Below, in pieces: positions 1 to 6,961 of a stretch of 11,532 nucleotides of DNA; the stretch's first letter is position 1; every line of letters begins with the position of its first letter. The notes beneath the pieces were generated by a model that was not told the origin of the DNA, searched no databases, and worked only from the letters and a program-made list of their open reading frames with translations. Source of the DNA: an uncultured bacterium (GTDB lineage: Bacteria; Verrucomicrobiota; Verrucomicrobiia; Opitutales; Intestinicryptomonadaceae); contig CAJMOT010000068.1 of assembly GCA_905214995.1 (NCBI GenBank), positions 1 through 11,532 on the forward strand, in the 5' to 3' direction. The translations under genes were made by a program, and so were the position numbers.

Positions 1-550
1 TGCATGCGGGCACGAGGGCGATTATCGCGAGGGCTGCCAGCATCGCGAATTTGGCGACCCCCGCCTGCTCGCGCACAAATAGAGCCGCCAGCAGAGGCCC
101 CAGCGAAAATCCGCACGAGCCGCCAACTTGGAATATGGACTGCGCCAGCCCGCGGCTCTTGCCCGCCGCAAGCGACGTTATGCGCGAGGCTTCCGGATGT
201 ATTATCGACGAGCCTATCCCCGAAATGAAAACCGCCGCCATCAGCGAATGCACGCTTCCCGCGACCGATATGAGCATTAGCCCCGTCATAGTGCACAACA
301 TGCCGATCGGCAGGAACCATCCTGCCGGCCGCTTGTCGAATATGTACCCGAAGATCGGCTGCATTATGGAGGCCGAAATTTGGTACGTGAACGCCACGAG
401 CCCGATTTCGCCGTAGGACAGGCTTAGGCTGGTTTTCAGCAGAGGATAGATCGCGGCGACTATCGACTGCATGGCGTCGTTGAGCCCGTGCGCCAGCGAC
501 AGCGCGACGAGTATTCCGAGTATGAAGCCGTTTTGGGATTTTTTTGCCAT
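1..550 (-). CDS. MFS transporter, fosmidomycin-resistance (Fsr)-like, partial
   Basis: About 183 codons are visible; the gene reads leftward and its 3' end lies beyond the window. The start is the ATG at 550, giving MAKKSQNGFILGILVALSLA. The visible half has several hydrophobic helices and the Fsr-type landmarks: HGLNDAMQS in helix 1, a QPIFGY-IFDKRP loop after helix 2, and GIGSSIIHPEASR followed by RGLAQSIFQVGG in the helix 4-5 region. Fsr proteins are inner-membrane proton-driven exporters named for fosmidomycin resistance in E. coli, but most homologues have no known substrate. The gene follows the GH50-like gene on the same strand after about 100 bp, so they could share a transcript, although a promoter-like pair also lies directly before this start. 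The family call is firm; the substrate is unknown. Confidence 0.88.
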   Translation of the reverse strand, partial: MAKKSQNGFILGILVALSLAHGLNDAMQSIVAAIYPLLKTSLSLSYGEIGLVAFTYQISASIMQPIFGYIFDKRPAGWFLPIGMLCTMTGLMLISVAGSVHSLMAAVFISGIGSSIIHPEASRITSLAAGKSRGLAQSIFQVGGSCGFSLGPLLAALFVREQAGVAKFAMLAALAIIALVPAC

Positions 551-555
551 TGCAA

Positions 556-586
556 AAAATATCCTCCCGTCCAATCCCCGTTGCAA
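556..586 (-). promoter_or_regulatory. Putative near-leaderless promoter of the MFS gene
   Basis: On the minus strand TTGCAA (586-581) is followed after 19 bp by TATTTT (561-556), which ends 5 nt before the ATG at 550. A GGGAGG at 568-563 could instead be read as a Shine-Dalgarno site, but it lies 12 nt from the ATG, further than usual, and falls inside the promoter spacer. The layout matches other gene heads in the window. This is the least certain example because the two readings compete. Confidence 0.4.
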
Positions 587-592
587 CACTTC

Positions 593-617
593 TTCCGCCG
601 AAAATTTCGCGGCGGAA
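593..617. other. Perfect inverted repeat between the GH50 and MFS genes
   Basis: TTCCGCCG (593-600) and CGGCGGAA (610-617) form an 8-bp perfect stem around a 9-nt loop. It lies about 36 nt past the GH50 stop codon, in the roughly 100-bp gap before the MFS gene. No T-run follows the stem on either strand, so it is not a standard intrinsic terminator. It could be an attenuating or mRNA-stabilising hairpin, or a regulator site. Confidence 0.4.
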
Positions 618-652
618 ATGCAGCGCCGCGCCGCGGGCGTCGCGCGGGCTTC

Positions 653-2722
653 CTACGGAAGCGGCGCCGCCTGCCTTATCTGATAGAGGTCGCGCCCGAT
701 TTCGCGGATTTTGGCGATCGTCTCGGCGTAGGGGGTGTCGCACACGTCGGTGAGCCCGACTTGGAAATTTTCGCCGTCGAATCTGCCGGTGGCGGCCTGG
801 TCGGAGAATTGGTGCCAGTGTATGCCGACCACGTTCGGGTTTTCGAGGGCCGACTTCGCGTATTCGTAATAGGAGTCCGCCCTGTCCGCCTGGTTTTCCC
901 TCTTTATCAGGCTCGGGTGGAAAGGCCCGCGGTCGAGCGCGCCGAAGTGCCATTCGCCTATCATGACGGGCTTGTCGATGCCGGCGGGAAGTTTCAGCCC
1001 TTTGAGGTTGTCGGCGTACCTGTTATAGCTGACGGCGTCGCAGTACTTGGCGCCGATTCTCACGACGTTTTCGTTGGAGCCCGCGAACCGGCACCCGAGG
1101 TAGAGCTTGTTCGGGGCAAACTTGTCGAACTCCTCGCGTATGACCTTGAAATATTCCTCGGCCATGAGGCTCGTGAAGTCTTCGAGGTCTTTTTTGTCCG
1201 CGCCTTTTGGGACTTCGCGGTTTTTGAGAAAGGCGTCCCAGTCCGCGAATTTCGTGCCCCAGGCGCCGTTGAGTCCGGATATGCCGCCGTACTTTTTTTC
1301 GAGCTCGCCTTTGAAGCGGATTTTCCCCGCGAGGGAGGCGGGCGACATTATCGTAAAGCGCGCGAGGTCGAACTTGTCGCCCCAGTGGATTTCATTGTCC
1401 ACGAAAAACCCTATGCACCACGGGTCGTCCGTCATGTCGGAGCGGCTTTTGAGGTTGTCCGCAACATTTTTGCGGAATGCGGGGTCGAAGGGGTCGCGGA
1501 ACGGCCACCATGCCGCTTTGCCCGAGAGCGCCGGCCCCTTTATTTCAAATCGCTCCACGTACGGTGTCTTGCGGCGCATGAAAATGTCTTTGTCTGAGCT
1601 GTTGGCTATCGTGTTCAGCCCCCAGCTTTTAAGCCTTTTGTGCGCGGTTTCGGCGTAGGCGTCGCGCCAGTTCTTCCCGTATTTTCTAAAAATGTTGGCG
1701 GCGGAAAAATCGTAGGTTTTTTTGATTTTGCGCGCCTCGTAATACGGGGCGAGGAGCTCATCTTTCGTCTCGTAGAAAAGCGCGAATTCGTCCCCCTGCG
1801 GCGGGAGGGACTCGAAATAGAACTCGCGCCCGTCGAGCGGCGTTATCGCCGAGGATGGCGTCACGCGGACGACGCCGTGCGACCAGAACAGGTTTCCGTC
1901 GGGATCGACCATCCACCATTTGCCGCCGACTTTTTCAAACCTGAAATGTCCGGTTGCCTTGAACTTTCCGCCCTTTGTCCAACCCCCGAACCTGTCGCGG
2001 TCGGCGGGCCCGGGATTGGCGGCGAGGTCTTTTTCCTCGGCAAGGCGCGCGGCTTCTAGGTCCGCCTCCGAATGCGCCTTGCCGGGCCAGTCGCGGAATT
2101 TGAACTGCCCGAATTTGTCTATGAACGGGAAAAATTCGGCCTCCCCGAAGTTGCGCCATGCGGGGACACCGTTCGGGTCGTGTTCGAGCGCGCGGACGGA
2201 GCGGATTTCAAACGGCGACTGGCTGCTCCAATGCCTTTCGAGCACAACCGCCCTTATTTTTGACAGGTCGGGGCGTTTGGAGTTTTGCGCGTATCCGAAC
2301 GGGTCGGCGCGCATTCCCGCCATTTTTGCGGCGACTTCCGGATGCGCGGGCGGCCTCGGATATTTTATTGTCGCCCTGCGGACTTCCCCGGGGGCGAGCC
2401 TGAACATGGTGTTTTGCGCGGGATCTTTTAGCTTCTCCACGTTCTCGTCGTCCGACAGCAGGATTTGGAGCGGGCACGAGGAAGTTTCGGAGAGGTTTTT
2501 CACCTCGATTTCAAAATCGAGGTTTTTCGACAGATCCCATTCTCCGACGATTTTCGCGCGGAGCTGCGAGATTTTATAGCCGTCCGGCGTCTTTTGCGCC
2601 CGCGAGCTCTCCGAGATTTTTCCGGTTCCGCTTTCTGCGTCGAACAGGACGATTCCTCCCGCCAACGCCGCGGACGCCGACAGCGCGAGCGCCGCGCAAA
2701 TGTGTGCAATGCAAACTTTCAT
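653..2722 (-). CDS. Secreted GH50 beta-agarase-like glycoside hydrolase
   Basis: 689 residues. The start is the ATG at 2722, because it gives a clean signal peptide (MKVCIAHICAALALSASAAL, cleavage near AGG) and sits 7 nt after a TAATAA box; upstream in-frame codons give unrelated sequence overlapping ptuA. Residues about 24-200 look like the N-terminal beta-sandwich of GH50 enzymes, and about 255-680 are the (beta/alpha)8 catalytic part. The GFFVDNEIHWG motif puts the predicted acid/base at E444, and MIGEWHFGALDRGP puts the predicted nucleophile at E590. The C-terminal block HWHQFSDQAATGRFDGEN followed by DTPY is also typical of the family. GH50 enzymes cleave beta-1,4 bonds in agarose, but many homologues outside marine agar degraders are untested, so the real substrate may be another galactan. 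The family call is strong; the substrate is open. Confidence 0.85.
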   Translation of the reverse strand: MKVCIAHICAALALSASAALAGGIVLFDAESGTGKISESSRAQKTPDGYKISQLRAKIVGEWDLSKNLDFEIEVKNLSETSSCPLQILLSDDENVEKLKDPAQNTMFRLAPGEVRRATIKYPRPPAHPEVAAKMAGMRADPFGYAQNSKRPDLSKIRAVVLERHWSSQSPFEIRSVRALEHDPNGVPAWRNFGEAEFFPFIDKFGQFKFRDWPGKAHSEADLEAARLAEEKDLAANPGPADRDRFGGWTKGGKFKATGHFRFEKVGGKWWMVDPDGNLFWSHGVVRVTPSSAITPLDGREFYFESLPPQGDEFALFYETKDELLAPYYEARKIKKTYDFSAANIFRKYGKNWRDAYAETAHKRLKSWGLNTIANSSDKDIFMRRKTPYVERFEIKGPALSGKAAWWPFRDPFDPAFRKNVADNLKSRSDMTDDPWCIGFFVDNEIHWGDKFDLARFTIMSPASLAGKIRFKGELEKKYGGISGLNGAWGTKFADWDAFLKNREVPKGADKKDLEDFTSLMAEEYFKVIREEFDKFAPNKLYLGCRFAGSNENVVRIGAKYCDAVSYNRYADNLKGLKLPAGIDKPVMIGEWHFGALDRGPFHPSLIKRENQADRADSYYEYAKSALENPNVVGIHWHQFSDQAATGRFDGENFQVGLTDVCDTPYAETIAKIREIGRDLYQIRQAAPLP

Positions 2723-2729
2723 GTTCTTA

Positions 2730-2758
2730 TTATTACGCGGCCGGGCGCGTCCATGCAA
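2730..2758 (-). promoter_or_regulatory. Putative leaderless promoter of the GH50 gene
   Basis: On the minus strand TTGCAT (2758-2753), 17 bp, then TAATAA (2735-2730). Seven nt later comes the ATG at 2722, so the expected transcription start falls at or next to the start codon. No Shine-Dalgarno sequence is seen between the box and the ATG. It diverges from the ptuA promoter in the same 100-bp gap. Confidence 0.5.
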
Positions 2759-2779
2759 TGAAAATCGCCGCTTTTTTGG

Positions 2780-2809
2780 TTGAACGCCGCTGGGGGGCGG
2801 TGTTATTTT
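2780..2809 (+). promoter_or_regulatory. Putative promoter of the Septu module (ptuAB)
   Basis: TTGAAC (2780-2785), 18 bp, then TATTTT (2804-2809; TTATTT one base earlier gives 17 bp). A TTTTTTGG run precedes the -35, and TTTTTTGTTGAACGC before the beta-helix gene is nearly the same, which argues that both are real promoters. The ATG lies 13 nt after the -10, so the predicted 5' leader is only about 7 nt, with no Shine-Dalgarno site. Confidence 0.6.
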
Positions 2810-2822
2810 TCGCCCGACCAAG

Positions 2823-4109
2823 ATGAAAATCAGGAGGCTTAAAATCGAGAATTTCCGCGGCATCGTTGACGAGACCATAGATTTCGACCCGTCCTTTACG
2901 GCGTTTGCGGGGCGCAACGGCGGAGGGAAATCCACGATATTGGAGGCGATAGCCATAATGCTGTCGAGGCTTTCGGGGAGGATGTCCGGCAATATCGGCG
3001 ACTGCGCGAACCTGAGCGGGCGCGACATTACCTACGGCAAGAATTCATGCCTTTTGCGGCTGACGCTCTCATCGCCGGAAGACTCGATAACCTTGAGCCT
3101 CGGGCTCGACCGCGACGGGGGCGAAATGGAGGATTCCGCCGCGGCGGAAGCGTGCGCCGCTAAGCTGCGCGGGGTCTTTTCAAAAGCCGGAGACCCCGAC
3201 TGCGAGCTGCCGGTGTTCGCCTATTACGGCTCGGACAGGAACACGTCGGGATTTTGCGCCCCGCGCCCGTCGGAGGGCATGGACAGGATGAGCGTCTACA
3301 AGAACGCGTTTTCGGCGGGCACGAATTTCGACGGGTTTGCGGAGTGGTTCGCCGCCGTGCTGCTCGAGAGGGAGCTCGCGGTGTCGGAGGCGGCGCGCAT
3401 GCCGCTGAAGCGCGGCAACCGCGCGCGGGAGGAAATAGAAAAAAAATACCGCTTCATATCCGAGATAAAGGGCGCCTTGCGCGAGTTCTCCCCCACGCTC
3501 GAGGGATTTTACGTGGAGGACGGCAGGCTGTTCGTCAAGCCGCGCGGGATACCTGCGGAATACCTTTCGCAGGGCGAGAAGAGCGTGGCGGCCCTCATCT
3601 CCGACATAGCCCTGCGCATGTCGGGCGCGAATCCGGCTATGAAAAAGCCGCTATCGACCGACGCCATAATAATGATAGACGAAGTGGACCTGCACCTGCA
3701 TCCCGACTGGCAAGCGCAGATAGCGGTCAAGCTGCAAAAGATTTTTCCCAAGACGCAGTTTATAGTCTCGTCGCACTCCCCGTCGGTGTTTTCTGTGGTA
3801 AAGTCCGTCTACAAGCTCGACGAGGACAGGGACGGAGTAGTGAGGCTTGAACGTTCTTCGCAGTACGGCAAGGCGCCAGCCGACATACTCGGGACTTTTT
3901 TGAACGTCGGCCGCGAAGTCTCCGTGAAGGCGGAGATAGACGCGATGTACGAAGCCCTCGACGCGGGCGACGCGGATAGGGCCCTGAAAATAATAGCGCG
4001 CCTGCGCAGGATAATACCCGACGACCCCGAGGTTCTCAGGGGCGAGTATCTGGCGCGCGCCATCGGCTCTTCAAACGCGAACGGCGGCGGGACGAATGCG
4101 CCACATTGA
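2823..4109 (+). CDS. ptuA: Septu anti-phage system ATPase PtuA
   Basis: 428 residues, a RecF/SMC-like AAA (AAA_21/ABC-type) ATPase. The opening MKIRRLKIENFRGI is typical of this fold and supports the first ATG. Walker A is GRNGGGKST (30-38, K36). The ABC signature is LSQGEKS (248-254), a variant of LSGGE. Walker B is AIIMIDEVDLHLHP (281-294, D286 and E287), and the H-switch is SSHSP (H318). The helical C-terminal tail (about 360-415) lies past the ATPase core, where PtuA proteins contact PtuB. In Septu, PtuA is thought to form a nucleotide-controlled assembly that holds the PtuB nuclease. The ATG of ptuB lies 14 bp inside this gene in another frame, suggesting translational coupling. No reverse transcriptase or msr/msd-like RNA is nearby, so this is plain Septu and not a retron of the Ec78 type. 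Base composition looks like the neighbours, with no sign of recent transfer. The ATPase call is near certain; the PtuA name rests on the HNH partner. Confidence 0.85.
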   Translation: MKIRRLKIENFRGIVDETIDFDPSFTAFAGRNGGGKSTILEAIAIMLSRLSGRMSGNIGDCANLSGRDITYGKNSCLLRLTLSSPEDSITLSLGLDRDGGEMEDSAAAEACAAKLRGVFSKAGDPDCELPVFAYYGSDRNTSGFCAPRPSEGMDRMSVYKNAFSAGTNFDGFAEWFAAVLLERELAVSEAARMPLKRGNRAREEIEKKYRFISEIKGALREFSPTLEGFYVEDGRLFVKPRGIPAEYLSQGEKSVAALISDIALRMSGANPAMKKPLSTDAIIMIDEVDLHLHPDWQAQIAVKLQKIFPKTQFIVSSHSPSVFSVVKSVYKLDEDRDGVVRLERSSQYGKAPADILGTFLNVGREVSVKAEIDAMYEALDAGDADRALKIIARLRRIIPDDPEVLRGEYLARAIGSSNANGGGTNAPH

Positions 4110-4809
4110 AATACCCCGCGAGGAGGACGCCCCCGACGCTTTCAAATATTGGAAGCGCAGGCATCCCAACGCCAAGTACTACCGCTTCAAAGACGCGCGC
4201 GTAAAGCGGGTTCTCAAAGACTCCCTCATCGCGCGCCAGAAGTTTTTGTGCTGCTATTGCGAGAGCCGCATAGACGGGGAGAACTCGCACATTGAGCACA
4301 TAGAGCCGCAGATGGGCGGGCTTTCGGAGCGCAGCATGGACTACTCCAACATGGCGGCGTCCTGCATACGCGATCCCAAGAAGAACGAGCCGGATTTCAT
4401 TCCCAGGACTTTCGAGGAGCTCGTCGGCAGCACTCTCCACTGCGGCCACGCGCGCGGCTGCAACCGGGTCGTGTCGCCCTATGACGAGAGGTGCGAAAGG
4501 TTTTTCGAGTATTCGTTCTCGGGGCGGGTTTCGGTTTCCAGCGCGCTGTCCGATCCCGACGAAATCGCGCTCGCCGAGGACAGCATAGAGTATCTGCGGC
4601 TGAACGTTCCGTCCCTCGTGCTCCTGCGCAGGATAGCGATGTTCGAGGCGGTGAAAATGCTCGGCGACGGCGTGCCCGCCGAAGCCGTCCTGGGAGAGTC
4701 CGGCGGGAAGCTTCCGCCGTTTTACTCCGCCGCAAAAACCGCCGTGGAAAAGGCGCGCGGCGCGGCGAAGCCGGCGGCGGGGGGAGAAGTTTCGGAGCAA
4801 TTTGCTTGA
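4096..4809 (+). CDS. ptuB: Septu anti-phage HNH nuclease PtuB (TIGR02646-like)
   Basis: 237 residues. The N-terminal part carries the HNH nuclease of the TIGR02646/PtuB family: CCYCE (52-56), HIEHIEP (65-71) with the predicted catalytic histidine among H65/H68, and N85 in SNM. Further possible zinc ligands are C90 and the LHCGH segment (C116, H118). PtuB is the DNA-cutting effector of Septu and is held by PtuA until phage infection. The start at 4096 overlaps ptuA by 14 bp, and GGCGGGACGA just upstream may act as a weak ribosome site. The C-terminal 30 residues are rich in Ala, Gly and Lys and look disordered. The stop codon overlaps a TTGAAC box that may belong to the hpt promoter. The family call is firm; activity has to be inferred from intact motifs. 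Confidence 0.88.
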   Translation: MRHIEIPREEDAPDAFKYWKRRHPNAKYYRFKDARVKRVLKDSLIARQKFLCCYCESRIDGENSHIEHIEPQMGGLSERSMDYSNMAASCIRDPKKNEPDFIPRTFEELVGSTLHCGHARGCNRVVSPYDERCERFFEYSFSGRVSVSSALSDPDEIALAEDSIEYLRLNVPSLVLLRRIAMFEAVKMLGDGVPAEAVLGESGGKLPPFYSAAKTAVEKARGAAKPAAGGEVSEQFA

Positions 4810-4836
4810 ACGGTTTTCCGCAACCGGGATTATTTT
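4806..4836 (+). promoter_or_regulatory. Putative near-leaderless promoter of hpt-nfo
   Basis: TTGAAC (4806-4811) overlaps the TGA stop of ptuB (4807-4809). After 19 bp comes TATTTT (4831-4836), and the hpt ATG follows 5 nt later (4842). The same boxes and distances occur before other genes here. If it is real, hpt, nfo and the following gene can be transcribed without the Septu genes. Confidence 0.55.
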
Positions 4837-4841
4837 CCCGA

Positions 4842-5378
4842 ATGGCTGAAAAATTTAAGGTTCTGGTGAAGTCGGCCGACATACGGCGAAGGGTGGGGGA
4901 GCTCGCCGCGCGCCTGCGCGAATGGGCGGGCTCGGCGGATTCGCCCGTATGCGCCGTTTGGCTGGCGGAAGGGGCGATGTTTTTTGCCGCCGACCTCCTG
5001 CGCGGCATGGCGGGTTGCGGGCTGGAAATCCACTCGGTAAAAGTGTCCTCCTACGGAAATTCGCTCGGGGCGGAGGGCGAGCCGCGCGTGCTCTCTCCGC
5101 TGCCAAACGTCGAAAACATGCGCGTTCTGATAATAGACGACGTGCTCGACACCGGCAAAACCGCCGCCGAGATGTCGAGAATTTTCCGCAAAAACGGCGC
5201 GGCGGAGGTGAAAATCTGCGTGCTGCTCGACAAGCGCACGGGCGCGGAGAAATTCGCGACGGCCGACTTCTCCGGCTTTGAAATCGGAAACAGTTTCGCG
5301 TTCGGATACGGAATGGACTTGCGCGGAAAAATGCGCGAGCTGCCCGACATAATGGCGCTCGCGGAGGCGGGCGCTTAA
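4842..5378 (+). CDS. hpt: Hypoxanthine phosphoribosyltransferase
   Basis: 178 residues, normal for bacterial HPRT. The ATG at 4842 is chosen because it gives a family-like N-terminus and lies just after a promoter-like box; the open frame further upstream is an out-of-frame shadow of ptuB. Landmarks in order: WLAEGAMFFAADLLR (40-54), SSYGNS in the flexible loop (69-74), the PRPP-binding motif VLIIDDVLDTGKT (95-107, acidic pair D99/D100), and FAFGYGMD near the C-terminus (152-159). The enzyme joins hypoxanthine or guanine to PRPP to give IMP or GMP in cytosolic purine salvage. One base separates it from the endonuclease IV gene, so the two are almost certainly co-transcribed. Confidence 0.93.
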   Translation: MAEKFKVLVKSADIRRRVGELAARLREWAGSADSPVCAVWLAEGAMFFAADLLRGMAGCGLEIHSVKVSSYGNSLGAEGEPRVLSPLPNVENMRVLIIDDVLDTGKTAAEMSRIFRKNGAAEVKICVLLDKRTGAEKFATADFSGFEIGNSFAFGYGMDLRGKMRELPDIMALAEAGA

Positions 5379-5379
5379 A

Positions 5380-6207
5380 ATGAACATAGGGTGCCATCTG
5401 TCTTTTTCAAAGGGCTACGAGGCAATGGGGCGCGAGGCTTTGCGGCTTGGTGCGGACTGCTTCCAGTTTTTCAGCCGCAATCCGCGCGGGGGAGCCGCCA
5501 GGCCGTTCGACGCCGGCGACGCGCTCGCGCTCGAAAAAATCGCGGAGGAAAACTCCTTCGGGCCGCTTCTCGTCCACGCGCCGTACGCTTTCAACCCGTG
5601 CTCCGCCGACGCGGGGCTTCGGAAATTCGCGCTCGAGGCGATGTCGGAGGATCTTTCCAAGCTCTGCGCGTTCAAAGGCGCGCTCTACAACTTCCACCCG
5701 GGCTCGCACGTCGGGCAGGGCGTTAAGAGGGGCGTGGAGCTCTCGGCGCGCCTGCTCTCGGAGGCATGCTCCGGAAAATTTTCCGCAAAAATTCTCGTGG
5801 AGACGATGTCCGGAAAGGGCAGCGAGATAGGCTCGACTTTCGGGGAGATCGCCGAGATTCTGGAGAAGTCCGGAACGGATGCGGGCGTGTGCCTTGACAC
5901 GTGCCACGCATATTCCGCCGGCTACGACATCGTGCGGGATCTCGACGGAGCGCTTGGGGAGTTCGACAGAATAATAGGCCTCGGGAAATTGAAGGCCGTC
6001 CACCTAAACGACAGCATGACGCCGTTCAACTCCAAAAAGGACAGGCACGAAAGGCTGGGGGAGGGGACTATAGGCTTGGAGGCGATAGGGAGAATCGTCA
6101 ATCACCCCGCGCTGCGGGAGCTTCCGTTCTATCTCGAAACCCCAAACGACCCCGCCGGTTACGCGCGCGAAATCGCCCTCGTCCGCAAAATGCGGGAGGA
6201 GCCGTGA
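5380..6207 (+). CDS. nfo: Endonuclease IV (AP endonuclease)
   Basis: 275 residues, close to the usual length. All nine expected metal ligands of the three-metal site can be picked out: H66 (VHAPY), H106 (NFHPGSH), E141 (VETM), D173 and H176 (CLDTCHAY), H208 (AVHLNDS), D221 and H223 (DRHERLG), and E253 (YLETP). The start MNIGCHLSFSKG is the normal family N-terminus. The enzyme cuts the DNA backbone 5' of abasic sites and removes 3' blocking groups in base excision repair, using zinc. It follows hpt by one base, and its TGA stop overlaps the GTG start of the next gene, so it is the middle gene of a tight operon. Confidence 0.97.
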   Translation: MNIGCHLSFSKGYEAMGREALRLGADCFQFFSRNPRGGAARPFDAGDALALEKIAEENSFGPLLVHAPYAFNPCSADAGLRKFALEAMSEDLSKLCAFKGALYNFHPGSHVGQGVKRGVELSARLLSEACSGKFSAKILVETMSGKGSEIGSTFGEIAEILEKSGTDAGVCLDTCHAYSAGYDIVRDLDGALGEFDRIIGLGKLKAVHLNDSMTPFNSKKDRHERLGEGTIGLEAIGRIVNHPALRELPFYLETPNDPAGYAREIALVRKMREEP

Positions 6208-6959
6208 AATCCGCGAGGGGCGGGAAAGTCCGGACGCGTGGAAGGGTTTGCTCCGCGGCGGCTTCCGCCCTGGCGTTCGCCCGCGTTGTCCTTGCGCGAA
6301 TTGAAACCGTTTCGGGCGCTGCGGCGTTTCTGGCTTTCGCCGTCGCGCTTGCGGCGGCAGCCTCCCAGTGCGCCAAGCCGCGCGGATACGCTAAGAGCCC
6401 GGCGGAAATCGCGTACATCGAAGGGCTGCGCAAGAAGTACGCCGAGCCTGCGCGCAGGCTTGGCGCGGAAGAGGCCGCGGGCGCGATACGCGCGGCGTGC
6501 GGATTCATTGCCCGCGCCGAGAACGCTCCGGAGGGAGTGTACGATTCCGACGAAGCCGTCGCGCTGCTGCTCGGCACCGCGCTCGTCGAAAGCGACCTTG
6601 CGCCGCGCTTCCAGAGTTCCCGCGGGGACGCGATAGGGCTTTTCCAGGTGGAGTACGGAACCTTTCGGGATCTGTGGGACAGGTCTATAAGATGCAAGCA
6701 TCCCAAATTGCGGGCGGCGATAATCCGCGAGTTCGGCGGCGGGCGCGGGGATATAGAATTCGAGGATTTGCAGAACAGCGACGAGCTGTGCGCGGTGTTC
6801 GCGCGCATGAAATACGCGGAGTTTCCCGACAAAATTCCCCGCGACATCGCCGGAAGGGCCGCCTACTATAAAAAGTTTTACAACACGAAATACGGGGCGG
6901 CGAAGGAGTCCGCCTACATCGCAAAAAAGAAAAGGGCGCTTTCCCGCCGGAGCGAATGA
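6204..6959 (+). CDS. Membrane-anchored lysozyme-like (SLT-type) protein, putative
   Basis: 251 residues from a GTG start at 6204, chosen because it overlaps the nfo stop as GTGA and has GGAGGA a few bases upstream. The in-frame sequence before it is a shadow of nfo. A hydrophobic segment (about 37-54) ending in AASQC could be a transmembrane anchor or a weak lipoprotein signal (C56; Q before the Cys is unusual). The rest has a lysozyme-like core: LLLGTALVESDL (E129 is the likely catalytic Glu) followed by DAIGLFQVEYGTFRDLW (142-158), the usual ES...GLFQ pattern of transglycosylases and of some phage lysozyme-like proteins. It may cut peptidoglycan from the outer face of the inner membrane. 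The basic C-terminal tail (KKKRALSRRS) is odd. The fold is moderately sure; activity and role are not. Confidence 0.6.
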   Translation: MKSARGGKVRTRGRVCSAAASALAFARVVLARIETVSGAAAFLAFAVALAAAASQCAKPRGYAKSPAEIAYIEGLRKKYAEPARRLGAEEAAGAIRAACGFIARAENAPEGVYDSDEAVALLLGTALVESDLAPRFQSSRGDAIGLFQVEYGTFRDLWDRSIRCKHPKLRAAIIREFGGGRGDIEFEDLQNSDELCAVFARMKYAEFPDKIPRDIAGRAAYYKKFYNTKYGAAKESAYIAKKKRALSRRSE

Positions 6960-6961
6960 TA

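Noticed and set aside
488..1597. Long open frame (369 codons) on the plus strand
   Set aside because: It lies antisense to the well-supported GH50 gene; its translation is low-complexity (rich in V, E, F, R) with no recognisable motif.
2723..2822. Retron non-coding RNA upstream of ptuA (Ec78-type systems carry ptuAB)
   Set aside because: The gap is only 100 bp and holds two divergent promoters, and no reverse transcriptase is encoded in the window.
2832..2837. AGGAGG that looks like a strong Shine-Dalgarno site
   Set aside because: It lies inside ptuA after the start (codes for part of RRL), with no start codon at a suitable distance downstream; the family N-terminus begins at 2823.
2723..3028. 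Upstream extension of the GH50 frame to 3028
   Set aside because: It would overlap ptuA head-on, and the added sequence resembles no domain. The signal peptide begins at 2722 just after a -10 box.
4491..4841. Upstream extension of the hpt frame
   Set aside because: It is an Arg-rich shadow of ptuB in another frame; family similarity begins at the ATG at 4842.
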